This document shows, in pieces, positions 1 to 12,790 of a DNA stretch of 42,255 bases. Position numbers and translations under genes: made by a program. Position 1 is the stretch's first letter; each line of letters begins with the position of its first letter. The stretch comes from Oppiella nova (taxonomy: Eukaryota; Arthropoda; Arachnida; Sarcoptiformes; Oppiidae). The notes beneath the pieces were generated by a model. The model made no database searches. It worked only from the letters and a program-made list of their open reading frames with translations, and was not told the DNA's origin. The stretch spans positions 5,268 to 47,522 of the forward strand of contig CAJPVJ010000070.1 of assembly GCA_905397405.1 (NCBI GenBank). Reading direction: 5' to 3'.

Positions 1-48
<48 letters not shown>
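1..48. repeat. (CT)n microsatellite
   Basis: Uninterrupted TC/CT dinucleotide run of about 48 bp starting at the window edge, so its true length is unknown. Confidence 0.97.
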
Positions 49-51
<3 letters not shown>

Positions 52-1036
52 TGGTACGAATGCGAGAGAAAGAGACGAAACTGCAAAATGTCTGTCCATT
101 AAGCGAAAGAAGTATTAAATAACAAATTTAAGAGTCCGGCAGAAAAATGGTTTGATTCAATTCCCAGCTTTACTTTATCTTATTTTATGCCATCGATTGA
201 CTCTAACTTTTCATTGCGGGGGTAACCACACTATGGGTCACTATTTTTAGGTTAGCTTTCAGAATTGAAATGTTATGTCATTTTAAGCCGTCCGTTGTGT
301 TATATCCCAATGAGATTATTTGGCCGTAAAATCTTAGTTAATTTATTAAAGTTAAGTAATTAATGGCTAAAACATTATGTTTTATATCTATGGTGGCGTT
401 GGTCTCATATATTGATAATAGTATTGAATGAAATGCAATTTATGGCCAATTGTGAACTCAATTGAAATGTTAGCTTTCAATTAAATTTTAAGATATATTG
501 CTGTTAGAGAGCGCACACACTATTGCTTTTAAGCCCTATTTTATTGTTAGTTTGCAAAATAATTTAAAGGTTTTACTTAATTGTGTTTGAGTCCAAACAT
601 TAGGTTTTGTGATTTAAATTAAGTTCAAAGATAAACACAAAACGATTCTTTGAATTTGTTTTTAGACTTATCTCAAGCATTACGAGTTACGAGTTTTCTG
701 TCTTATACTCGTTGTAATCGTTTTATTATATATTTTGAGTGCAAATATAACAGAAAATTGTTTGTAACGTATTTACAGATAAAGGTAGAGAATATGATTG
801 TATTGTATTGTATTATTGCACAATTTCTGTTTTGTTAATTCATAGTATTTGTCTCAATTGAGAGAATATTTGTTCACCAAAATGACTGAAATGACAGGTC
901 TTGTGCTCTCAAGTGATTCTTAAGTCTCTCTCATATAAGAAGTCATAGAACTAGAGGTTTAAATATATATATGTTTATATTAAGGGAAATGAAGAATATT
1001 CTTATCGATGATAAAAGATATAACAGTATTTATAGG

Positions 1037-1054
1037 TGAGAGAGAGAGAGAGAG
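1037..1054. repeat. (GA)n microsatellite
   Basis: Run of GA dinucleotides of about 18 bp, on the opposite strand polarity to the run at the window start. Confidence 0.9.
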
Positions 1055-1958
1055 CACTCTATTTCCTAAGCTGTCAGTCTCTGGTCTTTTTAACATATAA
1101 CGAGTTCTTTGATCACAATTTTGTCCGTTAATAACAATCTCTAATAAAACCCATCCATTGCTGTGTTGATGTCATTCTGTTTAGCATTGAATGGCTTTTT
1201 TCTAAACACAGAAAACATTTGGCTTTTAGTGAGACATTAGCAGTAATTTTCTGTTCCATTCGCTTAAATATTATGAGAGGTTTAGTGGAAAAATATTTTG
1301 GCTGAAGAGACCTTTTATGCCGGGGATAGATGTGTGCCATACGTGTTAGTGGCGTAACCAACCGTTCCCTCCCAGTGTCCATTCCTGTGCAACAGTAGGA
1401 ACTGTAGGTTATCTATTAGTAGAGTATGTTTCGAGAGATGTTTTCTTACGGACTGAATATGTAGTCAAATGACGAGTGATATGTGAATGTATTTTGCATT
1501 TAATTAATTCACACGAAATTTGACTCATAATTGAATCCGATTTGAGCCATAATTCATAGTTTTATGTTTAGTTAATTGATTGCATTTATGCTGTGATTGC
1601 GAAAACATGTCTCTCTTTGTGAGCCGAGAGGTTGTGTTGTGTATTGCAATCAAATCTACATCTCATCCATAACTTTATCGCCAAAATTATATGTAGTTTT
1701 TGTGCTGAAGTCAGTGGTTATGGTTTATGGCTTTTGGTACGACTGCCTGTCCTACGCATCTGTATTTAATGGCGATATTGAATGGCGTGGAGGAGTAGTC
1801 ATACATTTGCACTGTTCATATTGATTGAAGAGTTATACATTCGTTGAGATGCCTTTCCTCTATTTCCAGTTCATATACGCGTTATCTCTACTTCTGGAGA
1901 TGTGTAGCGCCTTTGTGTCCATTTGTGTCAATTCAGAGGATCTGTTCATTGAATACTA

Positions 1959-1984
1959 GAAGAGAGAGAGAGAGAGAGAGAGAG
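1959..1984. repeat. (GA)n microsatellite
   Basis: Pure AG/GA run of about 26 bp in non-coding DNA upstream of the first recognisable IA-2 exon. Confidence 0.95.
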
Positions 1985-2519
1985 CGTGTATGGCGTGAGC
2001 ACTCGTATGTCTGTGTAAGGTATGAGTGGTGGCGGAGGTCTCGCTGGTGATGACTACTCGTCAATGACTGCCTGGAAATGCTTTTTATGCGCTTAAATGC
2101 ACACAACAATTGAGTCCATGATTGTGATACTCGGCCACAAAGTGTCGTGTCTTTCTCTGGCACTCAGAGCGCCGGCATTTAATTGCTTTGTGTGCTCTTT
2201 GAGTTCAGACTCAGCCTATTAGACCACACGAGCACATAAAAGACAAATATTATTGATAGCCGTCTCTTTCTAATCTACCGGAGCTCTACGACAACTGTAT
2301 CTCATTTTCAGTGCACTTCTTGGAAATAGAGCCGAATGTGAGAGAAAAATAAACACCAAAATTGTCTGTTTGTTATTATTTTACATTATATTTTGTGTCA
2401 AGACTTCTCTATGTTTTTACAGTCATCTGAGTTGCAGTTTCACACAATATATTTAGCATTCAGTTAATGAGCTTTTTTGGACTCAATCTCCTCTCTGACG
2501 GTTCACTTTCCTCCCTCTC

Positions 2520-2521
<2 letters not shown>

Positions 2522-2555
<34 letters not shown>
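2522..2555. repeat. (CT)n microsatellite
   Basis: About 34 bp of CT dinucleotides inside a longer pyrimidine-rich tract (roughly 2500-2590). Confidence 0.96.
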
Positions 2556-2557
<2 letters not shown>

Positions 2558-2673
2558 CTCTTTTCTTTCGACTTCTGTCTGTCTCTCAATCACTGGACAA
2601 ACAACCAGTGCTTTAGTATTTTGAAACTAAAAGGAAACTGAAGAGATAATAAGGCAAACATACGGCTCGGTTT

Positions 2674-2674
<1 letters not shown>

Positions 2675-2706
<32 letters not shown>
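2675..2706. repeat. (CT)n microsatellite
   Basis: About 32 bp of pure CT dinucleotides, only some 120 bp after the previous CT run. Confidence 0.96.
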
Positions 2707-2708
<2 letters not shown>

Positions 2709-3146
2709 TTTATTAACTCGAGATGAGAGTCGAGAACAACTCATTTCCAGAGAACTTCAACTCATGTTTCTCTCACTTTCTTTGAGTCAAATTTAGTTGA
2801 TTACAAACTTTTCTTTTATATACTCTTTGATATCTGTTTTCAATTTTAATTTATCTGCACAACAAAAGTTTTTACAATTAATATTACGTTAATTATCTAC
2901 CTTTTTTTAATAGTATTATATTTTAATTAGATTGGTGAGTTGTTTATCAATATATCGTATATCAAATATCTTTTTCAATTTAGCCACTAATAATAAACAA
3001 AATGAATGGCGAAATGCATTTAAGATATAATTTCTATTTATTAAAAAATATAATAAATAGGTTTTTGCTATTCAACAAATAGCTTTTCAATGAATTCAGG
3101 TATATATAAACATAAAGTGAATGAAATTTTTATTATAAGCTTATAA

Positions 3147-3148
<2 letters not shown>

Positions 3149-3194
<46 letters not shown>
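3149..3194. repeat. (GA)n microsatellite
   Basis: About 46 bp of pure AG/GA dinucleotides, one of the longest in the window and opposite in polarity to the two preceding CT runs. Confidence 0.97.
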
Positions 3195-3197
<3 letters not shown>

Positions 3198-3572
3198 GGG
3201 AACATAATATTTAATATTGGACACAGAATTGATAATAGACTGCATATTAGAGTATATATTAACTCGATATTAGTATTAAAATGGTTGGCAAAGTGTATGT
3301 ATGAATTGCACTGTAAAGCGCTGTAAAGAGATTGTGAGGCAATGGTTGTATAGAAAGACAGGAGACGTGCACTCATTTCCTCGACTGTCAATGCCTTTGC
3401 TTATGAATAGACTAACAGATGCTTTAATTAAAAAGTTTTGCCTCTAATATAATATAATATATTATATATTATGTACTCTCTTTATATAAGATATTGTCTT
3501 TCATTTAATGCATTAGTTATTCAACTGATGAAAGTTTAGGCTTCTGTTCATTATAACAGCACTACTCCTAAC

Positions 3573-3592
3573 ACTACTACAGCAGTAGTAGT
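3573..3592. repeat. Short perfect hairpin
   Basis: Two 8-bp arms, ACTACTAC and GTAGTAGT, separated by AGCA. It sits in non-coding DNA and is probably a chance or microsatellite-derived structure. Confidence 0.6.
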
Positions 3593-3980
3593 ACTAGTGA
3601 TACAGTACTGTATAACCAGAACAGTATGTTTCAGGATTTGAGTGTTTTTTAGTATAGTGTGCCGTATATTGGCATTAATTATCTTATATGTGAAGCATCT
3701 TTTGATTGGTTAATATTGTTCTCAATTATTGATACCATATGTTGTATATACTATAAAGTTTTGTGTTGTCTAATGGACTCAAAACATTATTTTATATCAT
3801 TGTTCTAAGAGTTGCAAAGAATTAGTGTATAATAGCATTGAAATAGAGATTGCGATAGCATTTGATGAGTTTGCGATCGGAGTATCCATTTCTCTAAAAG
3901 TTTGCTGAAACCTGAACTCTAACCCATCGTCTCGAGTCGCAAACAAAATTGAAATTTTGCTTCTCTTTCGCTGCCTTTTC

Positions 3981-4001
3981 CTCTCTCTCTCTCTCTCTCT
4001 C
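3981..4001. repeat. (CT)n microsatellite
   Basis: About 21 bp of CT dinucleotides in non-coding DNA. Confidence 0.93.
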
Positions 4002-5344
4002 ACTGTAATGAAATGTAAGCCCAAAGGCAGGGCATCTCTTACATAATCGATTGGCCCGTGTTTTTCATCTCATTGATGCACTGATACGACCAGTACTTTG
4101 TTCACTCATATGATAGCACTGGTAGGTCTTATTATTATGCTTTTGTTCACTGCTATCCCCACGTATTCTATTCACAATCAATTAGTGGCCCAAAAACATG
4201 AGTATAAACTTACTTATTATTCTCATGGCTTTGCTTTCAATTAAAAACAATATATATATACCTACAGTATTTATGGCTCACAATAACTATAAGTAATTGC
4301 AAACTATTCTAATGCTATAGTCGTATAGTTTTAAAGCAAACGTCTCTATAATACTCTTTCTCTGTCTCTCTATTCACACAATTCATCAGTCGATGCATTC
4401 AAGTGATGAATGCCTGCTATGAATATTCAGATGGAGTTTGGGTTACGTTTTACTTAACATTGATTCGTGTCTTTTATGTCATACAAACTCAGCGAATAAT
4501 ATCTGTTTTCATATATGCATGCATTCAATACATTAAATAATTTTTCGACGTAATATTGCTTTTACTTATATTTACGTTAAGCCAAACTTATGTCTATTGG
4601 GCGTAGATTATAGTCCCGGCCCTTAATGTGCAAGAAATAAATATATAAGACATAATCTCTAGCGAGAACTGAATTCAGTTTGTGCTAACTGTAAGCAACA
4701 ACAATTTTGTACACGTGTTTTCTAACTGGAACTGTTAAGTTATGTTTGGATGTGAATTTTCAATTAATAAATATTACGTGTAATTGATTTGATGTATAAC
4801 TTATACGATAATAAGTGAATGTATTGGCAATGCATTAGACAATGGAAATGAGCACATCTTTGACGGTGTGTTTTGAGGGTATTGTGTGAATGGCATAGCG
4901 TTTGCAACAGTAATGTTCACTACTATTCCAGTGCATGAATTGCTCCCTAAATTCGGTAGCACTTCATGTGTTGCTCTTTGGTATCTAAGGAAACCATTTA
5001 TATATATATACTGTTATTAATGTAAGTATTTTTCTTCTCTCAATTGAAAGACAAATGTAGAGAATTGTTGAGTGAAAGAAAGGAAAAACTGACAAAAAAG
5101 TAAAAATAATGTTTTCCTCTATTGATATATTAATATATATATTATGTTTTAAGCGATTGAAAAAACTTAACGCCTTATTCTTGCCTTACATTTGCTTTCT
5201 GTCTCTATTTCTATGTGTTTTTGGCTCTCATTTGATGATAGAATGACTCAATTTTGTGAATCGTTTCAATGTATTTGCGAAACATAACTCTAATGACATC
5301 AATATATTTATTAATCGGTTTGTCTTTAACCTGTTTGTCTTCAG

Positions 5345-6084
5345 ACCAAACTTGAAGTGCTGTCCAATCGAGTGGTGAAGGAATCGTTGCACCGCTTGAC
5401 GACACTGACCCTCACACTATGCGGACTAATTATGGCGGCACTGGTATCCGGGGTACTCCTATTCCTGTACAGACGAAACGCTAAGTTCCGCGAAAAGCTT
5501 CAGGGATTGACGTCGAGACTGGACTTGGAGGCCACCGAAGACTATCAGGTGATTACACTATTGCCACTCATTTAGATTGACATCTATTTTACAAACATTA
5601 ATACAACAGTTTATTTGAATTATTGACTTTTTTTACATTATTTTGCTTTACATTTAGTTTTATTGTGTTTATTTTATCAATCGGTTTTCATGTAAAGCTG
5701 TAATAATATGCTTTTTACAGATACTATATACTTTGTATAAAGATATTTTGTTTTATAAAAATTATTTGAGCTCTAGTGTAAATATTTTCCTATTTGATTG
5801 ATTTGTTTAATATTTTAATGTAAAAGTAATTTTTAAAGCGAAATCAATAGTTTTTGTTTATGATAAATATATTAATACTTTTTCCTCTGTTTATAATAAC
5901 GAGTTTTTGAGAAAATGTAATCTTTTTTCAATTATTTGGTTTCTATAATATCTGAGACAAGATATGAGTTCACAAATAATATATATAAGAATTTTTCGCG
6001 CTTTATCTCAAATATTGACTGTTGTTATACTAAACCTATTTTATAGCTTTGAGAATAAATTCCACACAAAATAAAATTATCTCA

Positions 6085-6134
<50 letters not shown>

Positions 6135-9100
6135 TGTAGAATTTTCTATAGAATTACTCTTTTTTTCTTCAAAATAAAAGTAAATACTTAGAGGTTTCAA
6201 AAGTTTCAAAAATAAATTCTTTGAAAAGCTTTCGTTTCGTATATATCTTATATATAATCCTATAATTTTTGTTTGCATACAATCTTCTACATAATATAGT
6301 GTACTGTAAGTCTGTTTTCTTATTTCATATCACATACAGTGTATACACTATTTAATGAGAAGTGAAAATGTCATAATTGCCCCTTAAATGACACTTCTCA
6401 GCACTATTGCACCAATATGTTTGAGATGCCAGTGACTGGTAATTGCAGTGCAGGGGAAGTCTGGTTTCGCTTCTCCACTCAATTGATTTCAAATTATTGA
6501 ATCACTTTTTAATTCAAACGATAGTATATAATACGAGTTTAAACACTCCGAGCATTCATTTGTCCGTTCAATAGAGCATTGATTTTCAATAGAGATCTCT
6601 TGATTAGAGTCTAAATAATGCTGTAATTATTGTTTGCATTCATTGTGTGTTTGATGTCTTACAGGATTTGTGTCGACAGCGTATGCAAAGCAAGTCTAAT
6701 GAGAAACAGGAGCCAATCCAAGTGACGCCCACTGCGGGCACTGGCGTTCACTCGGGCAAACTGGTGAGCAAACTGTCCCAGTCTAGTGATGGGGCACAGG
6801 CCAGCCCTCCCAGCAGGTCCTCCACATCATCCTGGTATGTATGCATTCCTCACATTCATAGCCATATCATGTCATACACACAATCTCATGTCAATTATGT
6901 CACAAATTCTAGTTTTTACTCTCATTTTAAATATTTATTTCAAGTCGAGTCGCGCGAATGAAAAAGACTTAATATTAGGTGAGCGCCAGTAGTGTAGCGT
7001 TGAATAGGGGGCGAGCATTACAAACAGTTACAGCCATAGGAATTAGTTGTATTACAAGAGCTAATTAGTTTGAGTCACTTATTTTGATGAATAGCTGTTC
7101 GCTATATCTGCCATCCCTTCAACCGTATGTCTCAGCTATTAATTGCATATAACGTATAGAGAGGTATAGAGAGAGCACAGGCGAGTCAATCAGTGCGAGA
7201 GAAAAGTCAGGCACTGATACACGAAGTGAGAGAAGGCATGGAAACAAAGATTTTTGTGTTCCCTTTAAATACCAGAACATTGAAGGGAACTCGTCTCTCT
7301 CTCTCTCTCTCTCTCCCACGACAGAGAGAAAGTGAAAAGCGATTTGAATGCAAAATACTCGCCAAACAACAAAAAACTTTTACTATTTTTCTATTGCCAC
7401 TGCCTTTATGTCTTTGGAGCGACGAAAAAGGAAAGGCATTCTTAGCATCCTTTCGCCCTTAACTTCTAATATAATATCAGAGATTGTATACAAATATATA
7501 ATAGTTTGTATAGAAATAGCGTTTTTTGTAGTTTTATAAGCAATTTGCGAAGAAAGAGAAACTGTTTCAACAGTTAAGACAACATTGCGTTGGACTCCCA
7601 ATGTTTGTCATTCGCTGATTTGATCCCCAGATGTATCGGTTCCCAAACACAATCATCAATTCATCTGAGAATCAAATAAAAGCAATACTTTGGCTCACAT
7701 TTTAATGTAAATTCTCCCCTCTCTTCCTCGCAAATGCACTCAAAGCTTGTCTGTATGTATGGTATATATGGCAGCACTCGCTCTCTCCCCGCGCTTAACG
7801 GACACTACGAGACAGCGCTAATGCTTTATGTCTTTCTTATATGGAAATGGTTTTAAAATATTATAATTTTATTGAAATATGAACTCATGTTTTATGGCAA
7901 TGTCTTTTGCTTAAGAAATTAATTTTTAGGATTAGATAAGTTGTGAATGAAAATTGTTTTCCATGTAGACTCTCATATGAATTCAATTTCGTCTTTCACT
8001 TTCTCTCTCTCCTTAAGGTTTCGTTTGATTTATAATAACCTAAATCTAAATTCATTGTAAATATAGTGGAAACAGAATTATTTATATAAATTTAGAATTC
8101 ATTGAAAACTATATACAATGTAAGCTTATTTCTTAACTACTCGTGACAACTGCTTATTATAACCGAGTCATTAATTTTTAAAAATATGATAAACACTATA
8201 ATATACAATATAAAAAATTGACGACAATTCCTCGCAATATATACAATGTAAGCTTATTTCTTAACTACTCGTGACAACTGCTTATTATAACCGAGTCATT
8301 AATTTTTAAAAATATGATAAACACTATAATATACAATATAAAAAATTGACGACAATTCCTCGCATGAAAATAATTGAATGCATTCTCTGTAGACATCATC
8401 AATAAAATAGTTTTTTTGTATTTTTCTGTAGTTTTTGCTTTTATTATCCAATACTTTAAGTGATTTCGCTACTAAAGGATTGGATAATAAAAAGGAAAGT
8501 TTGTGAAAAAATAATTGATAAGTGAGTGAAAGCGAGTAAATGAATAAATAGTATAAGTAGTGGCGTTTGAGTGGGAATTGAGTCAATTTGACTTATGTGT
8601 CAATATATACAGTATATATCGGTGTGTACTGCGAGGCCATTACATCCACCCGTAAAGTAAACTCCTGGTCAGAGATAAATTGATGGCCAATAATGTCTAA
8701 ATAGTATAATACAGTAATAGTGGCGCACATATAGAGTATGTGGTGCTTATGGCGCACGTAATAATCTGTCCACTTCTCCATTACAAGACAAATATTTGTT
8801 GTTTCTCTGGCTTCGCCTTTATCTCGAGTCGACGACTACCACCACCACTACCACTGGGTTTCGTGTTTGGCGTTTATGCGCTTCAAAACTCAAATAAAAA
8901 GCAAATGAGTGTCCATTGAGAGGACAAGATAACGGTGCGATAGACGAGAACATTAAAGATTAATGCCATACAACACACACACAGCAATAGATCCATACAT
9001 TTGGCCATAAAATAGTGATATAAGAAGTTTTTGGGCCAACTCTGCGCTAACTATAAGTTGTTTGAACTGAAAGCCTATTCTTAAATAGCATATAAGACTC

Positions 9101-12071
9101 GACAATATTGCGTTCAATTATTTTAATATTATTGAAGCTATGATACAATATTACAGTATATGGTATGCGTTAGTACTGTATATTATAATGTCATAGATTT
9201 AGTGTCGAGAGTAGAAGGATAGACATCTCCTCTCGTTTGAAATACACATTTATATTGATTGCAACTTAAATATGCTTTTAATGTTAATGTCGTTTTCAAT
9301 GATAATCTTATGTCTGTTTTCGATACATAAATATTAAGACAAATCCATTACTGCAAAAGAGATCCAATAATACGTGAAATTTTTTCAAACTTATATAATA
9401 TGACTAATTCTATGTACAGTGCAGTTGCTGTTGAGGCACTGCTCAGTACACTGAGAGACTACTAAACAAATCTCAAATCTTTTTTTATATAATATTTATT
9501 TATTTTTCATTTGTTTCCTTAGATTACATTTACTGTTATATATATCGCAGATAATCCTCTTTTTGCAAATAAAATATCATTTATTTTCTTATCATTTATT
9601 TAAGATCTCATTCGATAAGACATTTTGGGTTACATTTAGACATGAGAATAAATTATTGAAATTTAAAAATTGACTTTTGGTCTCTGTTTTGTTAACTCTT
9701 AATGAATATGAGTTTATTGTGTATAACAGGAGTGAGGAACCTGTGGCTTCAAACATGGATATCTCGACCGGACATATAATTTTGGTGAGTTTGTCAGACA
9801 AGTGTTGTGAGCACTACTCGCCTGTCATCACACTTGACACTCATTTTAATTAAATCCGAGACTAATGTCATAATAATTATACGACAACTGCTTGTTTCCA
9901 GTCCTATATGGAAGACCATCTGAAGAAAAAGGATCGTCTGGAGAGGGAATGGGAGGCGCTGTGCGCTTACGAGGCCGACCCCTGTTCTACAACAGCGGCC
10001 GGTGTGCCAGAAAATGCTAAGAAAAATCGTTACCCCGATACCTTGCCGTACGATCACTCCCGGGTCATCCTCAACGACTTGGCCAACATTTCCGGCTCTG
10101 ATTATATCAACGCTAATACTATCGTATGAATTATTTTTTGCAATCATTTTCTTACAGTTTCTTACAGCGATTCTTACAGTGCTTTCAATGAGTCTTGTTT
10201 TACGCGCCACTTGTCACTCAATCACTCAAATGAAAATCCAATTTCTTTTAAAAGCTTATAAATCACTTTATTTCTAATTTATTTACAAGTATTTAATACC
10301 TTAAAAAAATATTTTATAAATAAAACGAGTTTTTAATGTAGTTCTAAACTATAAGTGGATTTCATGCAATGAATAAGAAATGATGTTTTGGTATTAAATT
10401 TAACGCAAATTGCATTTTCATTGTACTTATCTGTGTATTAGACGGATCACGACCCCAGAAACCCGGCTTATATTGCAACACAAGGACCCCTTCCACAGAC
10501 AGCCCCCGACTTCTGGCAGGTATGCCTATCGCGTTACCAATGATTTCTCTCGCATACCGCGACTGTGTGTGGGCTTCGTATGTATGAATGGGTATTAAAA
10601 TATGTGCACTTCATTGCAGATGGTATGGGAGCAAGGTAGTGTCATAATAGTCATGTTGACCCGACTCATGGAGAACGGTGTGGCGATGTGTCACCGGTAT
10701 TGGCCTGAAGAAGGCAGCGAACTCTACCACAACTATGAGGTGCATCTGGTGTCTGAGCACATCTGGTGCGACGACTATCTCGTGAGGAGTTTCTATCTGA
10801 AGAACCTGAAGACCAGCGAAACCCGTACAGTGACTCAGTTCCACTTCCTGTCGTGGCCCGAGAATGGAGTTCCTCCCAACGCTAAGGCCATACTTGAGTT
10901 CAGGAGGTGAGCGCCTGTCTCCTCGCATCTCACTATCATTATCAATGTCTCTCACTATCTGTCTGTCTGTCTCCTCATCTCATTTGTTGCACTAATTTGT
11001 TTCAACAGATTTTATCTCTACTCCACTTATCCCTAACTTATTTCTATTTAATCACTGGTCGATTGATGCGTTTCTATGAGCACATACCAGTGCTCTCTCT
11101 CTCTCTCACTCTTTTACTCTCTCTCCCCCTCTTTCCCACTCTATTCTTAATACAATGTAAACACTGGGAGAAAATCTAATGCTTTTATTCTTAATTTATG
11201 AGTCTTTTCATTAAGTTTTATACGGAATTCTTGTTGTGATATAAGAAACTAATTAAAAAAGAGTAGAGAATTGATTGACTGTTTGTTGGACTCAACAAAA
11301 AAGAGACAAACTTTGATCTGATCCGTGGTCTGTGCTGATCGTTGCCGGTCGTGCTTTCGGTTGACTACCAGCGCCTGATGGCCAGACAACTAACTGCGCT
11401 ACTCTACTGTACTAACAACTCTGTGGCATTGGTCATCATTTTTGTGATTGGTGCAATTGCGGCCATGAATCGCGATTTTAATTGCATAGTCACAAAAGTG
11501 ATGGCTATGTCTCAGTCCTATCACCGCTTTCTCTCTGTCTCTATCTCTGTCTATCATTCATGCCTTTCGACTTCAATTCAATACTCTGTTTCATCGATTC
11601 ATTAATACTTTGCGCATTCAAACAAATCACACACCAAATATTTACTGACTATTTTAATTGATTATAATATTATATTTACCATAACATATTTACTAAATGA
11701 ATAATGGTTTGCATTTTAATTTGCAGGAAAGTGAACAAGTCTTATAGGGGCCGGTCGTGTCCTATCGTAACGCATTGCAGGTAATTATTGATACATGTGT
11801 TCAATACAATGAATTGCAAATTAAATACCTGTGGTATCGTCCGGTTCTGTGCGGCAGTGACGGAACTGGTCGGACGGGCACCTATACGCTGATTGACATG
11901 GTGTTGAACCGTATGTCTAAGGGGGCCAAAGAGATCGACATCGCGGCCACTTTGGAGCACATCCGCGACCAACGTATGGGAATGGTTCAGACGAAGGCTC
12001 AGTTCGAGTACGTGCTGACAGCTGTGGCCGAGGAGGTTCAGGCCATCTTAAAGGCATTGCAACAGAACTGA
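5345..12071 (+). CDS. IA-2: IA-2/PTPRN-type receptor tyrosine pseudophosphatase, 3' part
   Basis: Transmembrane protein of dense-core secretory vesicles (the islet autoantigen IA-2/phogrin family; ida-1 in nematodes). Exons read: 5345-5548, 6665-6834, 9730-9784, 9902-10123, 10442-10519, 10620-10906, 11727-11780 and 11858-12071. All phases join, giving 427 residues and a TGA stop. The first exon has a membrane segment at about residues 17-42 followed by RRN. The juxtamembrane part contains [11 protein letters not shown] and SSTSSWSEEP, both typical of the family. The PTP domain has [26 protein letters not shown] (322-325), the P-loop [10 protein letters not shown] with Cys356 and Arg362, and MVQT. 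The P-loop Ala is Asp358 and the WPD Asp is Glu, so it is probably catalytically dead, as known for vertebrate IA-2. The ectodomain and signal peptide exons lie upstream and were not recognised; exon 5345 opens in phase 0 behind a CAG acceptor. Confidence 0.93.
5549..6664 (+). other. IA-2 intron containing a (CT)n run
   Basis: Intron with GTGATT donor and TTACAG acceptor, AT-rich, with a CT run at 6089-6130. No nested gene seen. Confidence 0.8.
6089..6130. repeat. (CT)n microsatellite
   Basis: About 42 bp of pure TC/CT dinucleotides inside an IA-2 intron. Confidence 0.97.
7294..7315. repeat. (CT)n microsatellite
   Basis: About 22 bp of TC/CT dinucleotides in the long IA-2 intron. Confidence 0.93.
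8110..8364. repeat. Perfect 127-bp tandem duplication
   Basis: The segment 8110-8236 is repeated base for base at 8238-8364 (period 128). Each copy runs from TATATACAATG to CCTCGCA. There are no differences between copies, so it is either very recent or an assembly artefact. It lies in the long IA-2 intron and encodes nothing recognisable. Confidence 0.97.
11093..11107. repeat. Short CT run in the last long IA-2 intron
   Basis: A short CT dinucleotide tract in a broader pyrimidine-rich stretch (about 10910-11150) of intron 10907-11726. No gene is seen in this intron. Confidence 0.7.
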
Positions 12072-12790
12072 ATGCCATAGACAGCCACTGACAGCCCCAA
12101 CACATACACACACCACCCATACAACAACTACACAACTATTTATTATATAACCACAAATACAACCATTCAATCCCACGGCTGACAAATAATGTTCATATTT
12201 TGTTTGAATGCTTTCTATTATTCTTTTATGAATATCTATTCAAAACAAATTAAGTTATATTTTTCTAATGTTAGCCACGATTCTCGTTTCTCTCAGTCTC
12301 TCACTACTCTCCCTCCCTGTCTCTCACTCCTGTCCACAGCTTTTATGTCTCGTAGCATTTACTTTCAATTCACTTATTTATGAATTATTGAAAGCATTGG
12401 AAAATTCAATTTTAGTAACAGATTTTATTTTGAGTAGTGTTTTATTGATCTCATTCTGTAATTCTTGACTTGAGTTTAACTTTTTATTATTTATTTGAAT
12501 TACAAGAATATGTCGACTCTATATTTATAGATCTTTTAAATAAATTAAAAATACCTCATATTTCAATGAAATACATACTACGAGACGAGACAAACAAGAA
12601 TTGTTACTGACTTTCAAATCATTATATATAATGTAATCTGAATAATAGTACACAGTATTACTTTTATTTCCCGATATTTTAACCTTAACTGAGTTTCTAT
12701 AACTCATATCAACTGCTAGTATGTTATGAATGTCTGAATTGAAATTAATAATTACTTTATTTTTAAATTAAATAATAATATCACTGTAAA

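Larger units (their letters stand above)
1..5344 (+). other. Probable upstream intron or unrecognised 5' region of the IA-2 gene
   Basis: AT-rich DNA with seven long CT or GA runs and no recognisable coding exon on either strand. Because the first visible IA-2 exon starts mid-protein behind a splice acceptor, at least the last part of this stretch should be intron. The IA-2 ectodomain is poorly conserved, so short ectodomain exons could be hidden here. Short open frames that cross the CT/GA runs encode only Arg-Glu or Leu-Ser repeats. Confidence 0.5.
6835..9729 (+). other. Long IA-2 intron
   Basis: About 2.9 kb between a GTATGT donor (codon split TG|G) and a TAACAG acceptor. It contains a CT run, a 127-bp tandem duplication and a small imperfect hairpin at 9413-9450. 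No convincing coding exon on either strand. Confidence 0.8.

Noticed and set aside
1933-2163. Open frames crossing CT/GA runs (also 3068-3391, 3797-4024, 6036-6278, 7119-7319)
   Set aside because: They are open because GA/CT dinucleotide repeats contain no stop codons; the peptides are Arg-Glu or Leu-Ser repeats.
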